A stretch of 64,000 nucleotides of DNA, from contig OZ024789.1 of NCBI GenBank assembly GCA_964017065.1, forward strand, positions 2,241,016 to 2,305,015, written 5' to 3'. Source of the DNA: Haliclona indistincta. Taxonomy: Eukaryota; Porifera; Demospongiae; Haplosclerida; Chalinidae. A program made the translations under genes and the position numbers. Below are positions 11,801-22,904 of the stretch, piece by piece. Position 1 is the first letter of the stretch, and every line of letters starts with the position of its first letter. The notes under the pieces were generated by a model. That model was not told the origin of the DNA. It saw only the letters and a program-made list of their open reading frames with translations, and searched no databases.

Positions 11801-14800
11801 ATGAGATTGTTCCTAGTACTGGCATTGATGCTCCTTTGACAGTACAACTGTATCATGATACTGAGCAATCATCTGTGCTCATAAGTGAGGGTTGGACATG
11901 TCAGGGATTAAGTGAACAGTGTCGAGCAATATGCAACTGCATCCTTAACACTCAGTCTAGCAAAGCAGATAGTACTGGACAAAAGAATGCAACTATGGGA
12001 AAGTCAGGAGAGAAGTCTGAAAAATCTTCAGTAAAATCATTTCCTGCAACTTCAGCATTGCAGCTTAAGAGTAAGGCATCATCAACTTCGGAGGCTTCTG
12101 TTGACTTTTCAGCTGAAACTGAGTCCTCAGACAGTGACAGTTCTTCAGAATTATCTGTTGACACCACTACACAGTCGAGACCAGACCCTGAAGATGAAAT
12201 TACTTCTGCACTTCGTTTGTTAATCGAAGAGAAAGATTGGAATACAATCAGAAAAGTTCTAAAAAGCGATAAATTTACTCTTCTTCACATTGTTGATATT
12301 GGAGGACAACCCGAATTCCACGAAATATTGCCTCTCCTACTGCACGGTCATGCTTTAAACCTAATTTTTCTTGACATGACCAAAGATCTGGACTCTCTTT
12401 ACACAGTGATTTATAGTGATCATAGTGGTTCTAGCCCATTACAATACCAGTCTGAGTTCACTATCAAAGAGATCATCCAGCGCGCTCTTCATAGCATCAC
12501 GTTACTTCAGTCAAATACAGATTATAGCCAGTTGGCAGCTATTCTCGTTGGTACTCACCTTGATAAGTGTAGTGAGGCAAATATACTGACTCTAGAGCGG
12601 TCAATTCGTGATAATTTTAGCAATTTTATTGAAGACAGCATATTGTGCTCATCAAGCAAGCAAGGAGAGAAGTACATATATTTAGTTAATAATGTCAGTG
12701 GAGACTCAAGCGACATTAAGGGGCTACGTGAACTGATTGAAACCACTGTTCACAACCGGTTTAATCCTAAGAAAGTTCCTACTGCTACTTTGCTGTTGCA
12801 TCTGATTCTTCGTTTGAAATTCGACCCTTCTCCTGGATGGTGCAGTTTGGAAGAATGTATCAGTATAGCAGAGCATTGCGGAATCTCTAGAGAAGACCTC
12901 ACCAAGGAAGGTGGCATCCTTCAGTACCTACACGACAGCTTCGGTACCATTCTTCATTATCGTGGCTTGAAGATTGGTCTGCGAGTCATTGTGAACACCA
13001 ATCTCATCACGCATCCGCCTGCTGAGCTTTTTGCAACTGCGTTCGGTACCAATGAAAGTGAGCGAGAGACAGCTGAGAAAATGCGGCGTACTGGAGAAAT
13101 CCCACATCGTCTAATGACTAAGGTATGTTCCTCAAAGAACTATCAGTCAGCAGTTGATGAGATTCCAACTGATGAGATTGTAGAACTACTAACGTCACGT
13201 TATATCCTCTATGAACATGTTCAATTAGAAAATGAAAAGCGTTTCTACTTTCTTCCTTGCCTTCTTTACCCTGATCACAAGGTCAATGAGCAATCTCAAG
13301 ATCCAGTATTTCTTGATAGTCTCACCTATCCTCCCATCCTGCTCATTCCAGAGACAGGATTTGTTCCCCTTGGACCGTTTCCTGCCACAGTAGTCAAACT
13401 GTCTCAGAGCAGTCACTGGACACTGGCTAAGCGTCCACGGTTTCGAAATCATATTCGCTTTTTCTTTCAATTACCAACAGAGCAAGTTCTAGATGTTGAA
13501 TTACGCTCTCTTTCCACACACCTGGAGTTTAGTATTTCTTGTGAACCAATTAACCCTTGCTTGATCCCCGAGTGTCTTCATGAGCTTAGAGAGTGCTTTG
13601 ACGAAGTTTTGTCATTTTATCCTCATACGAAAAGGTTGAAGTGGGACTTTGGGTTCTACTGTCCTCATGCAATACAATCACGTCGATCTCCTCATCCTGC
13701 TTGTTGCAAGACGAAGGACAAACCACAGAGTGTGATTTGTTCTCTGGAAGGTTGTAAAGATGGACCTATTAACCTACAGGATAAACACAAGTGCTGGTTT
13801 ACTGTGAGTGAATGTATTAAATAGTTGTGCATAACTGTGTTAACTTAGCACTCTCAGCCTGCAGAGCTATAGAATGATAATGATTATAATGAGGGTCACA
13901 GCTGGGTAAATTATGCTACATGCATGTGTTACAATGTCATGTGTGTAGCCTTCAACTTTCTTGTAATATCACGTAAGAAAATTATGACTACATTATGAAG
14001 CTCAATACATAGCAACATAAATTTTTCGTTAAATTATGATGGAATTGCATGTATACTAGTTTCACTTAAAATTAATAATGAATATTGAATTGTTTAGCTC
14101 TCGTCTGTATTTTGTTACTGCAAACAGCCTATAAGATTACTGATGATGTGATTTTTTTCTTCACTCACAGAAAATGTCTCTTCAGGATATAGCGGGTTCG
14201 ATTTCCTCAAGAACAGGTAGAGATGAAATAATTATTAGCTATTGTTATATAATTTGCATAAGCCAAAACTGACTTTAGTCTACTTAAATGCGATAAGGTA
14301 CATACAATTAGTGTTAGCACATAGGAATTGACGTTTCTATGCTTATCGGTGCCATTATTGCTGGTCATGTGAGTCATATCTTTAGTGTTCTATCAGCTAG
14401 TCATGAGATGTGTTGAATCAGTTGTGTTAGTGACTGTGTTGTTACTGTCAGTACTGATGGTATTATACCAGTAGCTACTACAGTATCTGATGGACACACA
14501 CCATCTCATGATCATGGTAACACTATATACCTGCTACTGCTGTCAATATGGCTCATGGTGTCTCATGTGTGTAGGTAGTGACACTCCCACTCTACTCAAG
14601 CTGAAGACAATGAAAGGAGCTGATGGTAAACCACTGAAGATAGTTCAAAAGATTGCTGCTCATGACTACACAACATTCGGTATGTGTCTCCTACAAGATG
14701 AGAATGGAGAAGAGGTTGTTCTGCTCAAGAAAAACAACATCCACGATGGAGCTGAGAGTGTAACAGAAGCTATCATCAGGAAATGGCTGACAAGTGATGC

Positions 14801-15136
14801 ACCTACTCGTACATATCAATACTTGATAGAGTGTCTCAAAGATGCTGATCTGGGTGCACTTGCTGAGCTCATTGCACAAAGGTAAGCTACCAACAAACAG
14901 TGTTCACTCACACACTCACTCACTCACTCACTCACTTATTCACTCACTCACTCACTCACTCACTCACTCACTCACTAGCTCACTCACTCACTCACTCACT
15001 CACACACTCATGCTCACTCACTCACTCACTCACTCACTCACACACACTCACGCTCACTCACTCACTCACTCACTCACTCACTCACTCACTCACTCACTCA
15101 CTCACTCACTCACTTGTTCATCTCTTTCTCAGATAA
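2842..15136 (+). CDS. Kelch-GTPase-COR-Death protein, copy 1
   Basis: Modelled exons: 2842-2857, 5299-5865, 7155-7318, 8801-8983, 9044-9191, 9286-9363, 11645-13803, 14171-14216, 14575-14881, and a last exon at 15133 that gives one base then TAA. All junctions are GT-AG and the phases fit, giving about 1,223 aa. Residues 1-385 form Kelch repeats (YMWAGLVDG, HFFGGFC, VIVGGRS, VVFGGW). The large exon encodes a Roc-like GTPase with P-loop GPSRVGKT (near 415), DIGGQ switch (near 602) and GTHLDK (near 687), then a COR-like region (LHLILRLKFDPSPGWCSLEE) and a Cys/His-rich tail. A Death-fold domain closes the protein (IRKWLTSDAPTRTYQYLIECL). Role by domain: a ligand-sensing propeller coupled to a nucleotide switch and death-fold adaptor, probably cytoplasmic; this is inference. 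The 46-base exon at 14171 is the least certain. Confidence 0.75.
3857..4482 (-). pseudogene. Ty3/gypsy RT-RNase H fragment
   Basis: Minus-strand frames read through the end of a gypsy-type reverse transcriptase and its RNase H: WTWGPDQQKAFDHVK, ADSSSYGLGAVLLQ, then AQIEKEALAGTWACEKF, TDHKPL and a downstream TADTLSRDP. These are standard landmarks of the Ty3/gypsy class. A frame change lies near 4115-4215 and both ends are missing, so it is a dead fragment inside intron 1 of Kelch gene copy 1. Its 5' side is cut by the foldback element that begins near 4477. Confidence 0.8.
4477..4800. mobile_element. Foldback MITE, copy F1, left arm truncated
   Basis: Two long arms face each other: ACGATTGACTTGCTAACAGA with flanks at 4477-4563, and its reverse complement at 4648-4735. 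The right side continues into an outer arm (TTTTGATTTCGATAGAAATC) that is missing on the left, where the gypsy fragment starts. The same family occurs at 31587-31963 and 52473-52875. Confidence 0.7.
5866..7154. other. Intron 2 of Kelch gene copy 1
   Basis: This 1.3-kb stretch lies between the donor after 5865 and the acceptor before 7155. It contains AT-rich low-complexity sequence and several short open frames without recognisable similarity. I see no gene in it. Confidence 0.5.
7505..8304. mobile_element. hAT-like MITE with 8-bp target duplication
   Basis: The ends are inverted repeats CAGTGGCGTATCTAGG (from 7505) and CCTAGATACGCCACTG (to 8304). A perfect 8-bp direct repeat GATGATGT flanks them (7497-7504 and 8305-8312). 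An 8-bp duplication and CAGTGG ends are typical of the hAT superfamily. No transposase is present. It lies in intron 3 of Kelch gene copy 1 and carries a second, nested element. Confidence 0.85.
7647..8126. mobile_element. Nested TA-flanked MITE
   Basis: Within the hAT-like element, inverted ends TCGGTTATAGCGTG and CACGCTATAACCGA are flanked by TA on both sides (7645-7646 and 8127-8128). A TA duplication fits a Tc1/mariner-type non-autonomous element. The interior is full of variants of TTATAGCGAT. The nesting gives an order: hAT-like element first, TA element second. Confidence 0.7.
9364..11644. other. Intron 6 of Kelch gene copy 1
   Basis: This 2.3-kb intron separates the last Kelch exon from the GTPase exon. 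It holds AT-rich sequence and only short frames without recognisable similarity. No gene or clear transposon end was seen. Confidence 0.45.
14909..15116. repeat. (CTCA)n microsatellite in last intron of copy 1
   Basis: Nearly pure CTCA/ACTC tetranucleotides run for about 200 bp between the Death-domain exon donor (after 14881) and the acceptor at 15131-15132. A short relic of the same repeat remains at 30650-30680 in the junction stub. Confidence 0.95.
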
Positions 15137-15598
15137 AGCTGTTCAGTGTCAGATCACTTCATTGTATACCAGCGGGACTGTTAGCAGTACTGATCAAGAC
15201 TCATGTACAATATAACTGTTGTCCATGCAACTACTGCAGTCACCACTTTTTGTTGTATTTTTCAAATTCATCTTATTGTGTAGTTAGTTCTTACTCCTCA
15301 CAGCAATCTAGTTCAACAACAATTCCCGCGCATTTTCATAACGTTAATGTATTCCAATTAGCTCTCACCTGGACACGCCTATCCAGCATGGTAGCACTAG
15401 CTAATCGTTCTCTATCTCTCTACTATCTACCACAAGGACAGATACATATCCTTCTTCACTATAATTATGATCTCTCAAGGCGGGTTTAGCGGTTCAGCAG
15501 CAGCCTCACGAGAAATCTAAGTCCTGGTGTCAGGAGGGAAGCAGTGCATGCAAGATCAGTCTCGTTTGAACTACGTACTGTAGTTTGTAGCCTCTGTG

Positions 15599-16331
15599 TT
15601 GCCTTCTCTGCTGAAACACTACCTCACACAATCAACTAGACACGAGATTCATCACAGTATCATCAGGTACGCTTGCCTCTCTTTCTGTCTGATTCTCAGC
15701 TGTTTTTCATTCTCTTATTCAATGCTGTGTTCTTATTCCTTGTTCAATCCAATCCTTGTGTGTTGTTCTAACATTGTTCATAAGTGTATTCAAAACATCC
15801 TTTAATTTGCTTGCCTGATTTTCAGTCGTAACTTAGTATTTTGATATGTTCTTGTCTCAATTACTGTGTGTCAGTCTCACTGACTCATTTCCTACTTGTT
15901 CTGACTATCTTTTGTTTTCTTTGCTCAGAGCCGTGGTTGCTATTTTAGACTCATTCCATTTCAAAGTAACAGAAGAGCATCAAGACAGTGAACCACCAGC
16001 TGAGCAACAAGAGGAGGAAGACAATACAATGGAGCTGACTACCTCAGAGGATCCACTCCACTATACTCAACACCATCCTATCTGGTCTGGAGTCAAGTCT
16101 AACTAAAGAGGTACTAACTATAGAATCTCAATTTAGTACTTGTACTATAGCAGCCGTTGAAACCTAGTTTTCGACTTCTAGCTAGTGTGCCTTTTCATAT
16201 GTGAACCAAAGCTAAAAATACTAAACTATTATTAAGGTGCTCGGTCATTATTAATATTCATTAGGTGGCGCGGTTGCTATAGGCCAGATTTCCAGATGTA
16301 AAGCTCAAGCCTGCATGGACCTCATCATCCA
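15599..16331 (+). pseudogene. UTP20-like exon fragments, unit A
   Basis: Three pieces of UTP20-like coding sequence are joined in abnormal order. 15599-15666 matches the end of the exon reading LKHYLRQ...HRNIIR. 15931-16109 matches the AVVAILDSFHFKVTEE exon. 16296-16331 matches the tail of the exon ending DLIIQ, with a CATG insertion at 16314-16317. Exons that belong between the second and third pieces in the intact order are missing. It precedes the longer copy A and looks like debris of an earlier partial duplication. Confidence 0.75.
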
Positions 16332-17714
16332 GGTATAATTGTCATGACATGTATCATTCATCGTCAGCTCTCTTCCTCCCTCCCTCTCTCTCTTTCTCTC
16401 TCCCTCCCTCCATCCCTACTCCCTCCCTCCCTCTATTGTCTCGTTTGTATCAGAGCTAATTTTCGACCATGCCCGTGACCACACCCTCATCCGGTGAGTG
16501 TATCATCAATGTTGGTGTCTCCTCAGAATCTAATGGTTTGTGTTCCTCACTAGAGACACAGACCCATTCCAGTGTCTCGTGATCCACACCCTGGTACCCA
16601 GTATCAAAAGAGGACTACGATCGAAAAGACAGGTATTTTGAATTTATTTATCATTAGAAATATCAGGTTAATTTTTTGCTTCTGTTATCAGGTTACGATC
16701 CATGAGTTTATTGACCTATTGTCTCGTCTGGTTCGAGGCTATCCCTCACACAAGATCTTCTCTGAGCTATCATCACTCACTAACTCTGACCCAGAGGCCG
16801 ATATACTTCAGAACATTCGTCACATTCAACTGCATCGTCGAACAAGAGCATTGCACAGACTCTCTAATGTTATATCAGAGGGCAAGCTCAGTCAAGCGAC
16901 CCTCACTGGCTATCTCCTTCTTCTAGCTAGTAATGTTGTGTTCTCTCCTCTGAGTGCTAGAGAGCATAACCTACTATCAGAGGCTGTCAATGTTCTTAGT
17001 GCAATGGCTGGTCAGCTGCAGTGGAGTGCCTACTATCATCTACTGAAACACTACCTCAGACAACTATCAACTAGAAAAGAGATTCATCGTAATATTATCA
17101 GGTATAGCTTCATGACTGCTGGGCAGCTGGCCTTGTTTCTATCTCTGATATTGCTGTTTGCTTGCTTGTGATTCTTTGTGCCTCATTGATTAACCATTAC
17201 ATACCTACTTATACCGTGTTTTCACTGGGCACGGCACTGTTGGACAACAAGATACTTACTCATCCATCGATGATCAATGCGGACCTAAGTCAGACTAGCC
17301 CTCCTGTTTCCGCTACAAAAGTGGGGTGTGTTGTGCCAAGACGTGCCATAGGGTAGGTTCAACAGCTTGATTCGGCTCAGCATGCATTATCAAGTGTTTA
17401 CACTAGCGCTTTGCTGGTCCGGTTATTATTTCCAGTGTAGACACGGTGTTTCTGTGTTATGACTTGATTCTGCTCATTTTCTTTGCTCAGAGCCGTAGTT
17501 GCTATTTTAGACTCATTCCATTTCAAAGTAACAGAAGAGCATCAAGACAGTGAACCACCAGCTGAGCAACAAGAGGAGGAAGAGAATGACGAAGATGAGA
17601 AAACAGAGAATGAGACATATCAGCTAGCAGCTCACTACCTCAGAGGATCCACTCCACTATACTGAACACCATCCTACCTGGTCTGGAGTCATGCCTCACT
17701 AAAGAGGTACTATT

Positions 17715-18074
17715 CAGTGGCGGATCCAGGGGGGGGAATTGGGGGCCAATTCCCCCCCCTTCGCGAGCACGTTTAATTAATTCATAGACTATTTTATTGA
17801 TTGCCACGCCTCTCGATCGTTAACACGCGCACGAGCTCATACATATACACGACGAGCAGCTAGCTGGGGACTACTAGTACTGTAGTATCAAGTCTATAAC
17901 CATGTTTCGCGGTCTGTCTTGCTCTCCAACAGCTACAGGCTACCGCGAACGCAGTTTAAACTGACGTATTCTAATGAATATTAATTAGCTATTTTTCAAA
18001 AAATCGCGCGCGCATTAAGTGCTTCCTCTCTCCACCGTTTAGCCCCCCTTTTTCGAATCCTGTATCCGCCCCTG
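17715..18074. mobile_element. CAGTGGCGGATCC-ended MITE, unit A only
   Basis: Ends CAGTGGCGGATCCAG and CTGTATCCGCCCCTG form imperfect inverted repeats, flanked by a perfect 5-bp CTATT (17710-17714 and 18075-18079). The equivalent intron in unit B (36213-36343) lacks it, so it inserted after duplication or is a haplotype difference. A GGGGGG...CCCCCC hairpin lies just inside the left end. Confidence 0.75.
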
Positions 18075-18663
18075 CTATTGACCTGTCTATTCAGAAGAAT
18101 ACTGATTGACTTGTGGTTGCCTTTTCAAATAATACTGGATGATGTTATAACTTGATATGTGTGATAATAGTTTTATTGTCTTCCGTTTGTAGTCAGAGTA
18201 CAAGTTTACTCATCACAAGGCAGAGGTGAATGAAGAGGCTGAGATGCTGAGGGTACCAGTTGCTATGGCAATGACTAAGCTCCTCCTCACTCTACCTGAG
18301 TCCTCTCTTCATGCCTATCTACCAGGGTGAGTGGAGGATATTGTGATGGTGTGGCAACATGATGGTGATGGAGTGTGTAGGTTGTTGTTGAAGGTGTGTA
18401 AGACGCTCAAGAATCGTAGTCGTGATGTGAGAGCTGTTGCTAGAGATACACTGCTGAAGATGGCTCACTCTCTGGGCCCACGCTATCTACAGTACATCGT
18501 GAAAGAGCTGAAGGAATCTTTAACAAGAGGCTATCAGGTGAGAGAGACAGTCAAATTTTGTAATTCAAATTTTCATTGTTTTTTTATTAGCTTCATGTAC
18601 TGGCATACACTATCCATCACTTGCTAGAGGGACTCAGCCCCATTCTGAAACCAGGAGACTTGG

Positions 18664-18863
18664 NNNNNNNNNNNNNNNNNNNNNNNNNNNNNNNNNNNNN
18701 NNNNNNNNNNNNNNNNNNNNNNNNNNNNNNNNNNNNNNNNNNNNNNNNNNNNNNNNNNNNNNNNNNNNNNNNNNNNNNNNNNNNNNNNNNNNNNNNNNNN
18801 NNNNNNNNNNNNNNNNNNNNNNNNNNNNNNNNNNNNNNNNNNNNNNNNNNNNNNNNNNNNNNN
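18664..18863. other. Assembly gap, 200 N
   Basis: Exactly 200 N. By alignment with unit B, the left edge matches 36815 and the right edge matches about 39033. The true missing sequence is therefore probably about 2.2 kb and holds the equivalents of the exons at 37246-37404, 38007-38164, 38312-38483, 38530-38826 and 38889-39020. Confidence 0.95.
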
Positions 18864-19179
18864 CTACACTAGCATCATGTGACCTAGCTGCTGTGTGTAG
18901 GCCATATTGAGCAGGAAGCTGGTAGTGAAGGAGATGTATGATGTGATGATGAAGGTATCAGAGCAGTGTGTGTCAGCTGATAGTGAGACAGTACGTGGAC
19001 ATGCTCGTCAAGTGTGCTAGCAGCCTCCTCATGTACTAGCTCATACCATGATACTGCTGTTGTAGGCTATTGTACAGTTCATGATGGACTATCCACTAGG
19101 AAAGAGACTCAACAAATACTTGGATTTCTTTGTCGCTAATTTGAAGTTAGTATGGCTTATGGAGTTTGTACATTATGTC

Positions 19180-19288
19180 TCCCTCCCTCTCTCCCTCCCT
19201 CTCTCCCTCCCTCTCTCCCTCCCTCCCTCCCTCCCTCCCTCCCTCCCTCCCTCCCTCCCTCCCTCCCTCCCTCCCTCCCTCTCTCTCT
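19180..19288. repeat. (CCCT)n tract abutting a splice acceptor
   Basis: CCCT/CTCT repeats run directly into the acceptor TCTCTCTAG before the exon starting TATAATGATCAGTC. The same position in unit B (39353-39436) has a shorter, more mixed tract. Confidence 0.9.
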
Positions 19289-20151
19289 AGCTATAATGAT
19301 CAGTCTGGTCGTGAGTCAGTGATAGAATCATTGACACTAATCTTCACTAAATTTCCTGAGGTGACTAGTAGCTAATACCATGATGATGATCCATTCTCTC
19401 CCTCCCTCCTTCTCTCTCTTTCTCCCTCTCTCTACCGCAGAGGCTCCTTCATCGTAATGCTGGCTATCTCTTTGTTCCTCTGGCTACTCAAAGATCAACG
19501 ATTCTTCACCATATTGTCGGCAAATGGCAGCAGTGTCTATCAAGGCGCTACTACAGAGAGTGAGTCACCATCATGTGATGAGGTGTTGAAGTGTGTTATG
19601 TGACTCTAGGTTGGTAAAGAGAAGAGGAATGAGATTGCTATCATGATAGAGGACTGGTTTATTCATGATAATGTGAGTGGCTAGTACAGTCTGTTCAGTG
19701 GCAAGAAGCCACTAAAGTATGATAAATACTGTCAATGAACAATGGCCTTCATGAATAACGTCAGGAGCATATTGGGGAAGGAGCGTTCAACTGCCATATT
19801 CGCTGTAGTAACATCGAAATCTAAAGTCTGCTGCCATGCGCTGTTGCTACTTAGAACTTGGGCCTTTTTTGTGCGTTATGGCTCTGCGTATGCATTCATT
19901 GTCCTGTCCATTTGCAGCTAAGAGCCATGGTCACCTTCTCATGCTTTAGATTTCTTTATCCACTGTTGGACGCTCCTTCCCCTTATATGCTAATTGTAAC
20001 ATACATGTAAATTTACGTATGTACAATGTATGACTGTAAGTTTGGTCATGACATTATATGCTACTGAATACATATCAACACTAAAGAAGATCTTCAACAC
20101 TTGTATGGTAGCCATGGAAGCCAGTGACCACACCCCAATCATCTTGAGTAA

Positions 20152-20733
20152 GTGTGTACTGGGTATGAGGCTATAATGTGTACTGGGTACGAGGCTATCA
20201 TGTGTACTGGGTACGAGGCTATCATGTGTACTGGGTATGAGGCTATAATGTGTACTGGGTACGAGGCTATAATGTGTACTGGGTACGAGACTATCATGTG
20301 TACTGGGTATGAGGCTATAATGTGTACTGGGTATGAGGCTATAATGTGTACTGGGTACGAGGCTATCATGTGTACTGGGTATGAGGCTATCATGTGTACT
20401 GGGTATGAGGCTATCATGTGTACTGGGTATGAGGCTATAATGTGTACTGGGTATGAGGCTATAATGTGTACCGGGTACGAGGCTATCATGTGTACTGGGT
20501 ATGAGGCTATAATGTGTACTGGGTATGAGGCTATAATGTGTACTGGGTACGAGGCTATCATGTGTACTGGGTATGAGGCTATAATGTGTACTGGGAACGA
20601 GGCTATAATGTGTACTGGGTATGAGGCTATCATGTGTACTGGGTATGAGGCTATAATGTGTACTGGGTATGAGGCTATAATGTGTACTGGGTATGAGGCT
20701 ATAATGTGTACTGGGTATGAGGCTATAATGTGA
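20152..20733 (+). repeat. 24-bp minisatellite, unit A (about 24 copies)
   Basis: The unit is TGTACTGGGTATGAGGCTAT plus AATG, with T/C and A/C variation giving TACGAGG and CTATCATG forms. It fills the UTP20 intron before the exon starting GTGCAGTCCAATC. Unit B has a similar array at about 41018-41541 with mostly the TATGAGG form. Because 24 is a multiple of three, frames stay open on both strands; these frames are not genes. Confidence 0.95.
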
Positions 20734-21060
20734 TGTGTGTCTCTACTAGGTGCAGTCCAATCATTGCTGGATCACTCTCATGCATGGGTACAGCTAGCAT
20801 CTTGTCAGTTGATGGGACTAGTGTTTGCTGGATGTGACCAGGACGAGGTAGCTCACTCACTAGCCACTAGTGCTGAGGAAGGAGGAGCCAGGAACAAGAG
20901 AAGAAGATTAGAGCGCCATTGTCTGGTTGATATGAGCACAGTGAGTGGTAGTATTGATGAGCTGGTCACATGACTAGCTCACTGCAGGTGAAGATACTGG
21001 CAAAGGCTTTCCTGACTATTCTAAGAGCTCCTGTTCTTGGTACTGAACTAGCTAACCAGG

Positions 21061-22455
21061 TATGGTAGACTAGTGACTAGCCGTGTTAGACTAGTGACTA
21101 GCCGTGTTAGACTAGCGACTAGCCGTGTTAGACTAGGGACTAGCCGTGTTAGACTAGTGACTAGCCGTGTTAGACTAGCGACAGACTAGTGACTAGTCGT
21201 GTTGGACTAGTGACTAGCCGTGTCAGACTAGCGACTAGCCGTGTTAGACTAGCGACTAGCCGTGTTAGACTAGCGAATAGCCGTGTTAGACTAGTGACTA
21301 GCCGTGTTAGACTAGCGACAGACTAGTGACTAGCCGTGTTAGACTAGCGACTAGCCGTGTCAGACTAGCGACTAGCCGTGTTAGACTAGCGACTAGCCGT
21401 GTTAGACTAGCGAATAGCCGTGTTAGACTAGCGACTAGCCGTGTCAGTCTAGTGACTAGCCGTGTTAGACTAGTGACTAGCCGTGTTAGACTAGCGACAG
21501 ACTAGTGACTAGCTGTGTTAGACTAGTGACTAGCCGTGTTAGACTAGCGACTAGCCGTGTTAGACTAGTGACTAGCCGTGTTAGACTAGCGATTAGCCGT
21601 GTCAGACTAGCGACTAGCCGTGTTAGACTAGCGACTTGCCGTGTCAGACTAGCGACTAGCCGTGCTGGACTAGCGACTAGCCGTGTTAGACTAGCGACTA
21701 GCCGTGTCAGACTAGCCACTAGCCGTGTTAGACTAGTGACTAGCCGTGTCAGACTAGCGACTAGCCGTGTTAGACTAGTGACTAGTCGTGTTAGACTAGC
21801 GACTAGCCATGTCGGACTGGTGACTAACCGTGTCGGACTAGCGACTAGCCGTGTCAGACTAGCCGTGTCAGACTAGCCGTGTTAGACTAGCCGTGTCAGA
21901 CTAGCCGTGTTAGACTAGCCTTGTCAGACTAGCGACTAGCCGTGTTAGACTAGTGACTAGCCGTGTTAGACTAGTGACTAGCCGTGTTAGACTAGTGACT
22001 AGCCGTGTTAGACTAGCGACTAGCCGTGTTAGACTAGCGACTAGCCGTGTTAGACTAGCGACTAGCCGTGTTAGACTAGCGACTAGCCGTGTTAGACTAG
22101 CGACTAGCCGTGTTAGACTAGCGACTAGCCGTGTTAGACTAGCGACTAGCCGTGTTAGACTAGTGACTAGCCGTGTTAGACTAGTGACTAGCCGTGTTAG
22201 ACTAGTGACTAGCCGTGTTAGACTAGCGACAAGCCGTGTTAGACTAGCGACTAGCCGTGTTAGACTAGTGACTAGCCGTGTTAGACTAGTGACTAGCCGT
22301 GTTAGACTAGTGACTAGCCGTGTTAGACTAGTGACTAGCCGTGTTAGACTAGTGACTAGCCGTGTTAGACTAGTGACTAGCCGTGTTAGACTAGTGACTA
22401 GCCGTGTTAGACTAGTGACTAGCCGTGTTGGACTAGTGACTAGCCGTGTTAGTCA
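21061..22455. repeat. 21-bp minisatellite, unit A (about 1.4 kb)
   Basis: The unit is GTGACTAGCCGTGTTAGACT plus A, with GCGACTAG and GGGACTAG variants. It fills the intron between the exon ending CTAACCAG and the exon starting GCTGTTAAGAACTTGG. The equivalent array in unit B is about 2.5 kb, so length differs between units. Confidence 0.95.
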
Positions 22456-22855
22456 GTGCTGCTAGGCTACTGGTACCCCGCCCACTGCAGGCTGTTAAGA
22501 ACTTGGTGTTCATTGGTAAACTACTGTACAAGACTAGCACTCAGCTCCATCAGCAATCACTCGGTGATGATAGCAGCTGTGGTGGACCGCGGAATGAACT
22601 GGATTGGTTGATTAGTGAGATGGGTTGGTTAGCAAGACAAGAGGCCGGACACCATCCTAAGGAGACCATGAAGAGAACGTGTGTGTTCCAGTGGACGGCA
22701 GCTGTTGCCATAGCGATGGGTGAGCAGGGACTAGGTGAATGGGTGAGCAAGATGTTGCCACCTCTGTACAAGGAACTCAGTGCAGCAGGTGATGTGATGA
22801 GCAAAACAGCAGGTGAGAGACACCTGGTGTATCTGTGGGTGATATGTAGCTGTAG

Positions 22856-22904
22856 CCTCGTACCCAGGCCTGCTCTAGCAGGAGGCCTGGGTACGAGGCT
22901 AGAT
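22856..22904. repeat. Near-perfect hairpin in UTP20 intron, unit A
   Basis: GCCTCGTACCCAGGCC pairs with GGCCTGGGTACGAGGC across a short loop (CTGCTCTAGCAG). The same hairpin is near 44767-44815 in unit B. Its arm contains CTGGGTACGAGGCT, the same core as the 24-bp minisatellite unit, and its ends resemble those of the MITE at 25629-26194. Confidence 0.85.

Noticed and set aside
14326..14367. Extra exon with a hydrophobic segment (VSMLIGAIIAGH) in Kelch copy 1
   Set aside because: Including it breaks the phase into the Death-domain exon, while joining 14216 to 14575 keeps the frame. It could still be an alternative exon.
14842..15489. Protein rich in THSLTHSL repeats
   Set aside because: It is translation of the CTCA microsatellite in the last intron of Kelch copy 1.
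18621..18872. Frame through the N gap
   Set aside because: Most of it is unknown bases; only the edges match UTP20 exons.
20139..20733. Repetitive proteins on both strands (MCTGYEAI and the opposite-strand repeat)
   Set aside because: The 24-bp minisatellite is a multiple of three and sits in an intron.
20152..22455. CRISPR-like array
   Set aside because: The repeats are directly adjacent with no unique spacers, and the setting is a eukaryotic intron.
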